A DNA stretch of 64,000 nt, from NCBI RefSeq assembly GCF_000383415.1, contig NZ_KB911258.1, positions 80,056-144,055 of the forward strand. Reading direction: 5' to 3'. Both the position numbers and the translations under genes were made by a program. Positions 52,234 to 60,799 of this stretch are shown here, in pieces (within the stretch, counting starts at the first letter, position 1; each line of letters opens with the position of its first letter). The notes beneath the pieces are model-generated. The model searched no databases and had not been told where the DNA came from. It saw only the letters and a program-made list of their open reading frames with translations. This DNA comes from Hyphomicrobium zavarzinii ATCC 27496. GTDB lineage: Bacteria > Pseudomonadota > Alphaproteobacteria > Rhizobiales > Hyphomicrobiaceae.

Positions 52234-52620
52234 ATGCCCAAGCCTTCGAAGAAACTCGTCATCGTCATGGCCAACAGCGATCCTCGCAACGGCGAGGAGC
52301 TTGGTGCGCCGATTTTCCAGGCCGCCCTCGCCGCCGCCATGGGCTATGACGTCGAGGTGCTGTGCACAGGCACCGCAGGCAAGCTCATGAAGCGAGGCGT
52401 GGCCGAAGGACTGCACCTCAAGCCCGGCATGAACAAGAGCATCTATGACTTCATCCGCGAGGCACATGAGGCAGGCGTGCGTTTCTGCTGCTGCTCGCCC
52501 GCGCTCGACATGTTCGCGATCCACCACGAGGATCTGATCCCCGAGTGTGATCGCGTGGTCGGCGGAGCCGCGCTGATCGAGGCGGTGATGGAGACGGACG
52601 CCCGCGTGCTCACTTACTGA
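52234..52620 (+). CDS. DsrE-family sulfur-relay-like protein
   Basis: 128 aa: KKLVIVMANSDPRNGEELGA, IFQAALAAAMGYDVEVLCTG, then VRFCCCSPALDMFAIHHEDL, and EAVMETDARVLTY. This is the DsrE/DsrF-like fold with a cysteine cluster (CCC) at the position of the active Cys. GGAGG precedes the ATG at 52234. It follows the RND gene by 142 bases. Pairing with the nearby TusA gene hints at sulfur transfer. Confidence 0.85.
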   Translation: MPKPSKKLVIVMANSDPRNGEELGAPIFQAALAAAMGYDVEVLCTGTAGKLMKRGVAEGLHLKPGMNKSIYDFIREAHEAGVRFCCCSPALDMFAIHHEDLIPECDRVVGGAALIEAVMETDARVLTY

Positions 52621-52633
52621 GGAGGCGCAAGCC

Positions 52634-53302
52634 TCACCAGTCCTCGCGCCACAGCGGGTAGGCCATCGCCCCGCGCGGGATGGTGACGATGCCGCTCGCA
52701 TCACGCCCCCCGCTCACGCCCAATTCGCCCGCGAACTTGTTGGCGATGTTGGCCTTGAGGCCCGCGTCGGCGTTGGCCGTGAAGTTGATCTTGTATTCGA
52801 AGCGTCCCACCGCGAGACGCACGATCTGGAACTGAAAGCGGTTCTCGTCGCTGCGCGGGTTGGAGGAGCCGAGGCACGAGCGGCGAAGCTGCTTGAGCTT
52901 GTCCTCGGGGTACTCGTAGATCGTGCCGGTGAAGGTGAGCGACACATCCGAGACGTAGGCACCCTTGAACGAGGCGTTCAGGATGTTGGCCCAGCCCGCG
53001 GAGAGGCCGAACGTCTTCTGATCGTGGGTCGAGAAGAGCGCCCCGTCGATGTTCTCCTCGAACCCATCCTTGTCGAACGGCGGACGGCAGCGCACCACGT
53101 TGAGCTTCAAGAGCTTTTCACCCGTGCGCTGGAACGTGCGCTTGTCGAAATGTCCGCGCGCGATGGTGCCCGGCGTGTAGGACGCCAGCGGAGGGCTCAT
53201 CCGGTAGACATTGAGATTTTCTGAGATCGCGTCGGCGCGCGCACCCGTGGCGAGCGAAAAACACAACAAAAGAGCGCAAGCGCCCCATCGCGCACCACGC
53301 AT
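52634..53302 (-). CDS. Secreted protein of unknown function
   Basis: 222 aa with a signal peptide (GACALLLCFSLATGARADA) and a mature domain of about 200 residues with likely beta structure (FGLSAGWANILNASFKGAYV, VRLAVGRFEYKINFTANADA). Two cysteines (VRCRPP and RSCLGS) could form a disulfide. No family recognised. GGGGGTGATG before the ATG gives a good ribosome site. Confidence 0.7.
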   Translation of the reverse strand: MRGARWGACALLLCFSLATGARADAISENLNVYRMSPPLASYTPGTIARGHFDKRTFQRTGEKLLKLNVVRCRPPFDKDGFEENIDGALFSTHDQKTFGLSAGWANILNASFKGAYVSDVSLTFTGTIYEYPEDKLKQLRRSCLGSSNPRSDENRFQFQIVRLAVGRFEYKINFTANADAGLKANIANKFAGELGVSGGRDASGIVTIPRGAMAYPLWREDW

Positions 53303-53315
53303 GACATCACCCCCC

Positions 53316-53354
53316 GCAACACAACAAAACGGGGGCGATGTTAGTCGCCCCCGT
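53316..53354 (-). terminator. Intrinsic terminator
   Basis: A 10-bp perfect stem (53329-53338 with 53345-53354) with a 6-base loop; on the minus strand it is followed by TTTTGTTGTGTT. It ends the transcript of the small secreted protein gene at 53417-53776. Confidence 0.8.
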
Positions 53355-53416
53355 GGAAGATGAGCAATCGGCAGCGAACGGATTTGTGACCCGGTGTGCT
53401 GCCTGCGCCACGAGCC

Positions 53417-53776
53417 TTACTCGGCGGCCTTCCAGACCAGCGTATCCGGGAAGATTTCCAGGAGGTTGGCCTTGCAGTAGTCCACGTCGGCATCGAAGTA
53501 GGTGCCATCGATGAAACGGATCTGCGTGCGCACCGTGCACTTGCCTTCGTCCGTTTCGAAGTCCAGCGTGACCTTGTCACCAGGCTCGATGCGGCTGGAA
53601 ACCCAGTTCTCGCTCCACTCGCCTTCCTCCTGCGTGCGGAACTCGATCACGGGTGAGTTGCCCTTGTTTACAACCTCGAACTCCCAGCTCTTGTCTGCCG
53701 CGAAGGCCGGGCAGAAAGCGGCGAATGCTCCGGCGAGGCCAAGAGCGAGCGCCGAACGTGCGAACGGGCGGATCAT
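53417..53776 (-). CDS. Small secreted protein of unknown function
   Basis: 119 aa: signal peptide (ARSALALGLAGAFAAFCPAF, cut after FAA), then a compact beta-type domain (SWEFEVVNKGNSPVIEFRTQ, KVTLDFETDEGKCTVRTQIR, YFDADVDYCKANLLEIFPD) with two cysteines likely to pair. GGAGC precedes the ATG at 53776. No family recognised; Arg-/Asp-rich pattern suggests a soluble periplasmic protein. Confidence 0.75.
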   Translation of the reverse strand: MIRPFARSALALGLAGAFAAFCPAFAADKSWEFEVVNKGNSPVIEFRTQEEGEWSENWVSSRIEPGDKVTLDFETDEGKCTVRTQIRFIDGTYFDADVDYCKANLLEIFPDTLVWKAAE

Positions 53777-53909
53777 TAGATTTGCTCCGTGAGAGGGTTC
53801 AGTGTCACGGACGCGGGCTCTATCACGAGTCGGAAACGCCATCCGCAAGATGGGAAAATTACGGAGGTCAGTGTCCGCACTGTCACAGATCTGAACGATG
53901 CGGCACAGC

Positions 53910-53936
53910 AAAAAAGGGCCGCGTCTCCGCGGCCCT
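53910..53936 (-). terminator. Intrinsic terminator after the molybdopterin oxidoreductase
   Basis: A 9-bp perfect stem (53915-53923 with 53928-53936, AGGGCCGCG type) with a TCTC loop. On the minus strand it is followed by TTTTTTGCTG, 24 bases past the oxidoreductase stop codon. Confidence 0.88.
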
Positions 53937-53959
53937 CTGCAACAGAAGCGTCGACCGCG

Positions 53960-56092
53960 TCAGTTGACGCGGCAGACCTCGACGAGGTTGTCCGAGAAGG
54001 TCGGCGCACGCCCGAGGCCGCACCATTCCTGCGACGAGATGCAATTGACGGACCCGTCCGAACGGTTGAGCGAGCGCCAGTATCCGAGCGTCGCCACCAC
54101 CACGCCGTCCGGCACGTCGTCAGTCACGCGCGCGACGCCCTCGAAGTCGCCGCGGTCGTTGTAGACGCGGACGGGATCGCCTTCGCGGATGTCGCGCTTG
54201 GCGGCATCGCCCGGGCTCACCATCACGAACTGTTCGCCCTGTCCTTTGATCTTGTGCTTCTCGTTGGCGTAGCACGAGTTGAGGAACCCGTGGCTCTTGG
54301 GTGAGATGATGTTGAGCGAGTAGAGCTTGGCGCGCTCGGGGTTCGTCTCGGGCCGTTCGCGTGCCGGCACATAGCCCGGCAGCGGATCGACCGGCTCGCC
54401 CGACTGCTCGCCGTCGTACATCGCGCGGAACGGGCCCGCGACGAAGTTCTTTGCGTCGTGCAGCAGGAATTCGCACTTGCCTGACGGCGTCGGGAATTTG
54501 CCTTCTGCGTGGGGCGTGCGCGTATCCGCCGATCCCACGTCCACTTTGTAGTACCCGTGCGTCTTGAAGTACTCCATGTCGATGCCGCCCATCTTGGGAT
54601 CGGCCCATTGGATGTACTCGGCGCAGAGCTCGCTATCCGTCATTTTGAAGACGGGATCGTCGAAGCCCATCTCCTTCGCGAGCAGTCTCCACATGTCGCT
54701 GGTCGGCTTGCACTCGCCCGGCGGATCGATCGCCTTCTGATTGTACGTAAAGTAGAAGTGCCCCCACGACCACATCATGTCCTCGGCTTCGCCCGCCATC
54801 GCGGCAGGCAGCACGATGTCGGCATACTTCGCCGTGTCGGTGAGGAAGTGCTCGGAGACCACCGTGAACAGGTCCTCGCGCTTGAGGCCCTCGACGATCT
54901 TGTTGGTTTCCGGCGCCTGGCTCACGGGATTCGTGCAGAACACGAACAGGCTCTTGATCGGCGGATCGAGCTGCATCTCGCCAGTGAGCGCCGCGCCGAG
55001 GCGCAGGTTGTTGACGACGCGCGTGCCCGGCTTGATCCAATCGGGGCGCGCAGCCTTCACCCAATCGACGGGGAAGTCCCACAGCGGCATCTGCAGAAGG
55101 CCGCCGCCCACGTGGCGCCAGGAGCCCACGAGCGCAGGGAGGCAGCAGGCGGCACGGATCGCCTGGCCGCCGCCCGCGCTGCGCTCGAGCGCGACGCCGA
55201 GACGGATCACGGAAGGCTGTGCCGTTGCGAACTCGTGGGCGAAGCGCGCGATATCCGCCGCCTTAACACCCGTGATCTTCTCCACGTATTCGGGCGTGAA
55301 CTCTGCCGCCCGCTCGCGCAGCTCCGGATAGCCGTGCGTGTATTTGTCGACGTAGTCCTGATCGACGAGTCCCTGCTGGATGATGGAGTTGATGAAACCC
55401 ATGGCGAGTGCGCCGTCCGTCCCGGGCTTCGGGCAGATGTGCCAGTCGCCGGCTTTCGCGGTGCGTGACTTGTAGGAATCGATGACCACGACTTTCGCGC
55501 CGCGCTTCTGCGCCTCGAGCACGAACGGCCAGTGATGGAGATTGGTGGAGATCGAGTTGCACGCCCAGATGACGATGTAGCGGGAGTGCACGAAGCTCTC
55601 CGGATCGACCGCGCCGGTCGGCCCCACGGTGAGCAGCCACGCCGTCGATGAGCCCGATGCGCAGAACGTCTTCTCGTTCACGGTAGAGCCGAGCTTGTTG
55701 AAGAATGGATCGCCCGAGTTGATGCCTTGCACGAGGCCCATGTTGCCGAGATAGCTATAGGGCATGATGGCCTGGCTGCCGTAGGTGGCGATGATTTCGC
55801 GCCAGCGTTTGCCGATCTCCGCGATGGCCTCGTCCCAGGTGATGCGTTCGAACTGCTTCGAGCCCTTGGGTCCCGAGCGGCGCAGCGGATAGAGCAGCCG
55901 GTCCGGGTTGACATGATGATCGTGGAAGTCCTTGAGTTTGACGCAGAGCCCGCCGCGCGTCATCGGATGGGATTTCTTGCCGCGAACCTCTACCAGCTTG
56001 CCGTCTTGCACGAGGTAATCCATCGAGCAGGTATCGGGACAATCGTGGGGGCAGGCTCCGTGAAACACTTCGGGCTTCAATTGCTCGTTCAT
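53960..56092 (-). CDS. Molybdopterin oxidoreductase (Cys-ligand, single subunit)
   Basis: 710 aa of the DMSO reductase superfamily. The N-terminal [4Fe-4S] site is C-x3-C-x3-C with a fourth Cys in RGGLCVKLKD. The likely Mo ligand is the Cys in NEKTFCASGSSTAW, as in NapA/Fdh types. The core has VIWACNSISTNLHH, DKYTHGYPELRERAAEFTPE and the C-terminal MoCo domain VMVSPGDAAKRDIREGDPVR. No Tat signal is seen, so it is cytoplasmic. No iron-sulfur or membrane subunit gene is adjacent. Substrate not determined; formate, nitrate or organic substrates are possible. GGAGG lies ahead of the ATG at 56092. Confidence 0.92.
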   Translation of the reverse strand: MNEQLKPEVFHGACPHDCPDTCSMDYLVQDGKLVEVRGKKSHPMTRGGLCVKLKDFHDHHVNPDRLLYPLRRSGPKGSKQFERITWDEAIAEIGKRWREIIATYGSQAIMPYSYLGNMGLVQGINSGDPFFNKLGSTVNEKTFCASGSSTAWLLTVGPTGAVDPESFVHSRYIVIWACNSISTNLHHWPFVLEAQKRGAKVVVIDSYKSRTAKAGDWHICPKPGTDGALAMGFINSIIQQGLVDQDYVDKYTHGYPELRERAAEFTPEYVEKITGVKAADIARFAHEFATAQPSVIRLGVALERSAGGGQAIRAACCLPALVGSWRHVGGGLLQMPLWDFPVDWVKAARPDWIKPGTRVVNNLRLGAALTGEMQLDPPIKSLFVFCTNPVSQAPETNKIVEGLKREDLFTVVSEHFLTDTAKYADIVLPAAMAGEAEDMMWSWGHFYFTYNQKAIDPPGECKPTSDMWRLLAKEMGFDDPVFKMTDSELCAEYIQWADPKMGGIDMEYFKTHGYYKVDVGSADTRTPHAEGKFPTPSGKCEFLLHDAKNFVAGPFRAMYDGEQSGEPVDPLPGYVPARERPETNPERAKLYSLNIISPKSHGFLNSCYANEKHKIKGQGEQFVMVSPGDAAKRDIREGDPVRVYNDRGDFEGVARVTDDVPDGVVVATLGYWRSLNRSDGSVNCISSQEWCGLGRAPTFSDNLVEVCRVN

Positions 56093-56304
56093 TCTGCGTC
56101 CTCCGTCGCAATTTTTTTTGGATCCGGTCGTTCGAACCCCTCTTCCGGAGGGCGCCGGTCTCTGTTCTTGTGGTGCGACACTCTGACATCGGGCGCGGAA
56201 ACCATCAACCATCTTGTTTAGGATGTGAAAAAGATAAAAAAGTCTGCGTATTCAATGAGAAATGCCGCGATCATCATCTCGTAATGACTCTAAAGATATA
56301 GCGG

Positions 56305-56679
56305 ATGTCGTCTGAGCTCTTTCCCGGGAGACGTGTTCTCTGGATGCCGTTGCATGTGCCGTGGACGCCGCCCACAGAGGCGGCCGTCTTGTGCTGCGCT
56401 GCAATGTCGGCGGCACTCGCGTTCACCTGCGCGCAGCATGCAGATCCGTTCGACTGCGCGGACAGTCTCATCGTCTATAACGAGACGTTCGACGAGTTCG
56501 GTCTCGTCGTGCATGACGGCGGCGCGTCCTACGTGCTGATCGCTTGCTGCCCGTGGTGCGGGGTGCGCCTGCCGGAAAGTCAGCGTGATCGCTGGTTCGA
56601 GGAGACGGAGGCCAAGGGCTACACGGACGAGACCCTGCCGCCCGAATACCTCACGGGCGCTTGGCGCCGGCGCACATGA
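56305..56679 (+). CDS. Small cysteine-rich protein (DUF6980-like)
   Basis: Up to 124 aa. The conserved part starts near LCCAAM and reads HADPFDCADSLIVYNETFDE, FGLVVHDGGASYVLIACCPW, CGVRLPESQRDRWFEETEAK. Cys pairs (CC near residue 30, CPWC) look zinc-binding, and the PFDCADxLxVY and CPWCGxxLPES blocks match the DUF6980 family. Start uncertain: ATG at 56305 or 56344, neither with a good ribosome site. It is divergent from the oxidoreductase. Confidence 0.65.
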   Translation: MSSELFPGRRVLWMPLHVPWTPPTEAAVLCCAAMSAALAFTCAQHADPFDCADSLIVYNETFDEFGLVVHDGGASYVLIACCPWCGVRLPESQRDRWFEETEAKGYTDETLPPEYLTGAWRRRT

Positions 56680-57060
56680 GGCTTAGAGCCCAGGTTTGCC
56701 GTGTGCACCTCTCTGCTTGGCCCCTGGATGGCCGCCTCCAAGGGCAGCCGTGACGCACCGCGGGAGAGATCAGTCTACGGCGCGCAAACCGGCCGAAGCG
56801 CAACTGCCTTCGCTTCGACGCGCCTGGATCCCGCCTCTGCCGGGATGACGCCGCGTGTGCGCTGAGCCGGTTTTCCCAAAGCCTCCGTCACTCCGGCGAA
56901 GGCTGGAGTCCAGCCGCGTGACCGCATATCGCCGCTCCGCGGTCGGGGAGTGGCGCGCTAGCGCATTTTCCGACCAAGTGGATGCCAGTTCGTCTCAAGA
57001 AAATGCGGCAAATCAAAAATATAGAGCGCGCGATCCGGCTCCATCCGATCGCAAAACGCC
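56680..57060. other. Repeat-rich intergenic region
   Basis: 381 bases without a gene. It holds two inverted copies of a short palindromic repeat (56823-56915) and then a copy of the long dispersed repeat (56959-57064), which runs into the stop codon of epmB. Nothing else recognisable. Confidence 0.7.
56823..56915. repeat. Inverted pair of short dispersed repeats
   Basis: CCTGGATCCCGCCTCTGCCG followed by GGATGACG (56823-56850) and, in reverse, CGTCACTCCGGCGAAGGCTG followed by GAGTCCAGCC (56886-56915). Both are forms of the common proteobacterial CTGGATtCCCGC-GCGGGAATGACG intergenic repeat, facing each other across 35 bases. Confidence 0.65.
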
Positions 57061-57064
57061 CTAG
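56959..57064. repeat. Dispersed Hyphomicrobiales-type intergenic repeat, copy 2
   Basis: Starts AGCGCATTTTCCGACCAAGT, has the A-rich core AAGAAAATGCGGCAAATC and ends with a possible hairpin and GCAAAACGCCCTAGG. It aligns block by block with 671-785. The two ends (GCGCATTTT and AAAACGCC) are roughly inverted. Its right end overlaps the TAG stop of epmB. Confidence 0.6.
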
Positions 57065-58107
57065 GGCGCGCACGAGCCGTCGGTAAGATGGAGGCTCCCG
57101 CTCGGATCCGCCACCACGTCGCCGTCGAGATAGGCAGGGCCCACCGGCACCTTCCCGAAGCCGCCCGGGATATCGAGCACATAGGTGGGCATCGCGAGCC
57201 CCGATAGGCGCTGGCGCAAACCGCGCATCAACGCTTGCCCCTCGGCCACGCTGGTCCGGAAATGCGACGTCCCGGGCGCCAGGTCGCCGTGATGCAGATA
57301 GTAGGGCTTCACGCGGGCTTCCACGAAGGCGCGCATGAGCGCTTCGAGCGTCTCGACCGTGTCGTTGACGCCGCGCAGCAGCACCGACTGGCTGACGAGT
57401 GGAATGCCCGCATCGACGAGCCGCGCGATGGCGTCGCGCGCCGCGCCGGTCAGCTCGCGCGGATGATTGGCGTGCAGCGCGACGTAGACCGTTTTTCTCG
57501 GTGCGCGAAGCGCGGCGACCAGCTCCGCAGTCACCCGCTCCGGCGCCACCACCGGCACGCGCGTGTGCCAGCGCACGATCTTCACGTGATCGATCGCGGA
57601 GAGCGCCAGCGTGATCGCCTCGATGCGCCGCGGGCTCATCACGAACGGATCGCCGCCGGTGAGGATCACCTCCCAGATTTCGGGATGCGCGCGGATGTAG
57701 GCGAGTGCGTCGTCGATTTCCTCCTGGGAGAGATTGGCCTCGGCTGCCGGGCCCACCATCTCGCGGCGGAAGCAGAAACGGCAATAGACCGGGCACACGC
57801 CGACGATCTTGAGCAGCACGCGATCGGGGTAGCGATGCACGATCCCCTTCACCGGGCTCTTTGCGTGATCGCCGATGGGATCGGCACGCTCCTCCGGCCG
57901 CGTATCCAGCTCGCGAACATCGGGCACGAACTGCAGCGCGATCGGATCCAGAGGCGCCTTGGCGTCGATCAGCTCGGCGACAGCGGGCGTGAGGGCGATG
58001 GCATAGCGCGCGCCAACGCGGGCGAGATCGGCCTCCGCCTCGGCGGGCGCTAGCCCGGCCTCCACGAGGTCCGTTGCCGTCCGGAGAGTGTGACGCAACC
58101 GGGTCAT
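57061..58107 (-). CDS. epmB: EF-P beta-lysylation protein (lysine 2,3-aminomutase type)
   Basis: 348-aa radical SAM enzyme that converts alpha-lysine to beta-lysine for EF-P modification. The [4Fe-4S]/SAM motif is VCPVYCRFCFRR (C-x3-C-x2-C). It has HRYPDRVLLKIVG, EVILTGGDPFVMS and the PLP-lysine region near the C-terminus (YLDGDVVADPSG). The ATG at 58107 overlaps the TGA of the upstream GFA gene (ATGA). EpmA and EF-P lie nearby, which confirms the assignment over other aminomutases. Confidence 0.95.
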   Translation of the reverse strand: MTRLRHTLRTATDLVEAGLAPAEAEADLARVGARYAIALTPAVAELIDAKAPLDPIALQFVPDVRELDTRPEERADPIGDHAKSPVKGIVHRYPDRVLLKIVGVCPVYCRFCFRREMVGPAAEANLSQEEIDDALAYIRAHPEIWEVILTGGDPFVMSPRRIEAITLALSAIDHVKIVRWHTRVPVVAPERVTAELVAALRAPRKTVYVALHANHPRELTGAARDAIARLVDAGIPLVSQSVLLRGVNDTVETLEALMRAFVEARVKPYYLHHGDLAPGTSHFRTSVAEGQALMRGLRQRLSGLAMPTYVLDIPGGFGKVPVGPAYLDGDVVADPSGSLHLTDGSCAP

Positions 58108-58592
58108 GCGGGCGGCCATGTCAGCGGCGGCCAGCTTGCCGTGTCGTGATCGGGATGCTGGCGCGTGGTGAGCTTGGCGAGATCTTCCGGCGTTCGATCT
58201 TCCGCGGTCGAGTGGGCGGGCAGTGAAGGCAGTCCGTCGAACCACGAGAGCTTGCTCTCGATGCCCACCTGCTCCGAGGGCGGCGCCGCCTCCGGATTGT
58301 CCAGCGAGCCGATCGCGATGTCATAACTCTGCCAGCCGTCCTCCTGCATGTAGAGCGGGGTGCCGCACTCCTTGCAGAAGCCGCGCGCGACACGCGGCGA
58401 GGAGCGGAACTCGGCGGGCCGGCCGCGTGTCCACGAGAGCGCAGCGATCTCCACTGACACAAGCGCGGCGCCCCAGGAGCCGAACGCCTTCTGGCACATG
58501 CGGCAATGACAGATGCCCGCGCGGCCGAGCGGTCCGTCGATGCGGTAGCGCACCGCGCCGCACTGGCACCCGCCGCTATGGGCCTCGCTCAT
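58104..58592 (-). CDS. GFA (glutathione-dependent formaldehyde-activating) family protein
   Basis: 162 aa. Zinc-binding cysteines in GGCQCGAVRY, CHCRMCQKAFG and FCKECGTPLYM mark the GFA/CENP-V fold. The catalytic role is known only for a few members. Its stop overlaps the epmB start, so it is co-transcribed with EF-P modification genes although no link to that pathway is known. Confidence 0.92.
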   Translation of the reverse strand: MSEAHSGGCQCGAVRYRIDGPLGRAGICHCRMCQKAFGSWGAALVSVEIAALSWTRGRPAEFRSSPRVARGFCKECGTPLYMQEDGWQSYDIAIGSLDNPEAAPPSEQVGIESKLSWFDGLPSLPAHSTAEDRTPEDLAKLTTRQHPDHDTASWPPLTWPPA

Positions 58593-58636
58593 GGGTCTCT
58601 CCGTGGCTACCCCGCGCCTGATGGAGCCGGGAAACC

Positions 58637-59686
58637 CTACTTGCTCTCATCGGCGAGCGGTGTCCAGATCACCTGATCCACCTGCGTCGCTCCGGCCGCC
58701 AGCATGACGAGACGCTCGAAGCCGAGCGCGCAGCCGGACGCGGGCGGCATGTGCGGAAGCGCCGCCAGGAAATCCTCATCCAACGGATAGCGCTCGCCGT
58801 AGATCCGCGCCTTCTCGTCCATCTCGTGCGCGAGGCGGCGGCGCTGCTCGCTGGCGTCGCCGAGCTCGCCAAAGCCGTTCGCGAGCTCCACACCCGAGAC
58901 GTAGAGCTCAAACCGCTCCGCCACTTCCGGACGATCCGGAACGGTGCGCGCGAGGGCGGCTTCCGGCGCGGGATACTCGGCAAGGATCGTCGGGCGCGGA
59001 GAACCCAGCACCGCCTCGATCTTCTCGACGAGCACGCGTGAGAAGATGTCCGGCCAGGTGTCGTCCGGCGCGATGCGGATGCCGGCGGCCTGCGCGCGCT
59101 CTGCCAGAGCATCGCGATCGGGTTTGCCGCCGCGGCAGGTGTCGAGCAGGGCGAAACCCGCATAGCGCTGAAACGCTTCGTCGAGCGTGATGCGGTCGAG
59201 GCCCGCACCAATCTCGGCATCGCGTCCGCGGAACGTCCAGGCGGCATTCTGAGAGATTTCCGCGGCAAGCGAGAGGATAGTCGCGCAATCGTCCCACAAG
59301 GCCGTGTACGGCGCGCCCGCCCTGTACCATTCGAGCATCGTGAACTCGGGGCTGTGAAGCGCCCCGCGCTCGCGGTTCCGGTAAACGGAGGCGAAGGCGA
59401 AGATCTTGTCCTCGCCCGCCGCCAGAAGCTTCTTCATGGCGAATTCGGGCGAGGTGTGCAGGTAGAGCCGCCGCCGGTCGAGTGCGGTGCCGATCTGCTC
59501 CGTGGCGAAGGCGTGCAGATGCGTCTCGTTGCCGGGCGACACGGCGAGCGCCAGCGGATCGACCTCCACGAAGCCTTGCGCCTCGAACCAAGCCCGGATC
59601 GCGGCCTTGATGCGATTGCGCAAAATGAGCCATGGCCGGCGGTCCCGGTGGCGATCGTGATCCCACCAGGGGGAGGGGGCGGACAT
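58637..59686 (-). CDS. epmA: EF-P--(R)-beta-lysine ligase
   Basis: 349-aa class II lysyl-tRNA synthetase paralog without the anticodon-binding domain; it attaches beta-lysine to Lys34 of EF-P. Motifs: FVEVDPLALAVSPGNETHLH, TSPEFAMKKLLAAGEDKIFA (motif 2 region), FASVYRNRERGALHSPEFTM, and motif 3 CALGFERLVMLAAGATQVDQ. The ATG at 59686 gives the usual N-terminus (MSAPSPWW). It precedes the GFA and epmB genes on the same strand, in a single transcript. Confidence 0.95.
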   Translation of the reverse strand: MSAPSPWWDHDRHRDRRPWLILRNRIKAAIRAWFEAQGFVEVDPLALAVSPGNETHLHAFATEQIGTALDRRRLYLHTSPEFAMKKLLAAGEDKIFAFASVYRNRERGALHSPEFTMLEWYRAGAPYTALWDDCATILSLAAEISQNAAWTFRGRDAEIGAGLDRITLDEAFQRYAGFALLDTCRGGKPDRDALAERAQAAGIRIAPDDTWPDIFSRVLVEKIEAVLGSPRPTILAEYPAPEAALARTVPDRPEVAERFELYVSGVELANGFGELGDASEQRRRLAHEMDEKARIYGERYPLDEDFLAALPHMPPASGCALGFERLVMLAAGATQVDQVIWTPLADESK

Positions 59687-59872
59687 GGTCTGGCAATCCT
59701 CGAAATGGGGCGCATCGCAGGATGGCGCGCCGCCACCATATCGAGGCGGGAAGGGTCCCCTCAAGCCGATTTCCGGAAAGGTGTGTTTGTTGGGTTCCGG
59801 CCACCTTGCGGCTGTGGTGAAGCCCTGATTAACCTTCGCCGGCAGGGCGGGCCGCAACCGAAGGGGGATCGC

Positions 59873-60616
59873 ATGACCGCTACCCAATCCGACACCGCGA
59901 CACTGACCGCGACGCTCGACGCGCCGACCTTGTGGGCCGCAGCCTTCACCCTCGTGTTCGCCGTGGCGGCGGGCGTGGGGCTGAGCGCGCTTCCGCAGGA
60001 GGGCAATCTCGGAGGTGCGCTCGATGCCCTCAAGAACCTCATCTATGTGCTGACGGTCCCCCTGTTCGATCTGTCCCGCCGCGCCTTCTCGCGCAGGAAG
60101 GTGCAGGCCGCCGCCACCGCGCCGCCCTCCGGCAGCGCAAACCTGCTCGGCACGGCCTTTGTGACGGCGCTCGTGCTGTTCGTGATCATCGAGCTGATCA
60201 GCTGGCTCACGGGCTTCGGCATGGGCAGCACGTGCGTCATGCTCGGCCATTCGCCCGAGGGAGGGGATTTCGGAAGGTGCCTTGCGCTCGGCATTGGCGT
60301 GTTCGGCAGCGTCGTCGTCGCGCCCATTATGATCGCCCTCGGCATCAGCGCGGGCTGGATCTGGAAGGGCATCCTCCATTCCGGCTTCGTGACCACGCTG
60401 CTCATTTTCATGGCAGTGGTCGCCCTGTTGTTCGGGCTCGATTTTTTCATTCTTCTTCAACAGGCCGCCGGTCCCGCGCAGGCGGTTCAGGACCAGTTCA
60501 ACGCCATCGGCCCGGTGCGACAGGTTGGCCTGCAGGTGGCTATTCTGAGCGTCAGCGTGCTCATCGGCTATGGCGCGCGCCGCCTGTGGCACGGGATAGC
60601 GAGCCTTTTCGGCTGA
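59873..60616 (+). CDS. Multi-pass membrane protein of unknown function
   Basis: 247 aa with about five transmembrane helices: LWAAAFTLVFAVAAGVGLSA, LLGTAFVTALVLFVIIELIS, LALGIGVFGSVVVAPIMIAL, VTTLLIFMAVVALLFGLDFF and a C-terminal VAILSVSVLIGYGARRLW. GGGGG precedes the ATG at 59873. It sits between epmA (divergent) and efp. No family recognised. Confidence 0.7.
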   Translation: MTATQSDTATLTATLDAPTLWAAAFTLVFAVAAGVGLSALPQEGNLGGALDALKNLIYVLTVPLFDLSRRAFSRRKVQAAATAPPSGSANLLGTAFVTALVLFVIIELISWLTGFGMGSTCVMLGHSPEGGDFGRCLALGIGVFGSVVVAPIMIALGISAGWIWKGILHSGFVTTLLIFMAVVALLFGLDFFILLQQAAGPAQAVQDQFNAIGPVRQVGLQVAILSVSVLIGYGARRLWHGIASLFG

Positions 60617-60799
60617 CGCGGGTCCAGCTCCCCGGATCGGGGGCCGATTGCCGTCTTAACGCATCGGCCCTTGGCCTCTCACCCGATACAGAGTATGAGA
60701 GCGCCCATATTTCCTGCCCTGCACGGACGTATGGCGAGCTGCCGCGAGGCAGCTTTCGTGGTTTCCGCCGGGCACGATCTGAATTCATGGGAGAAGACC

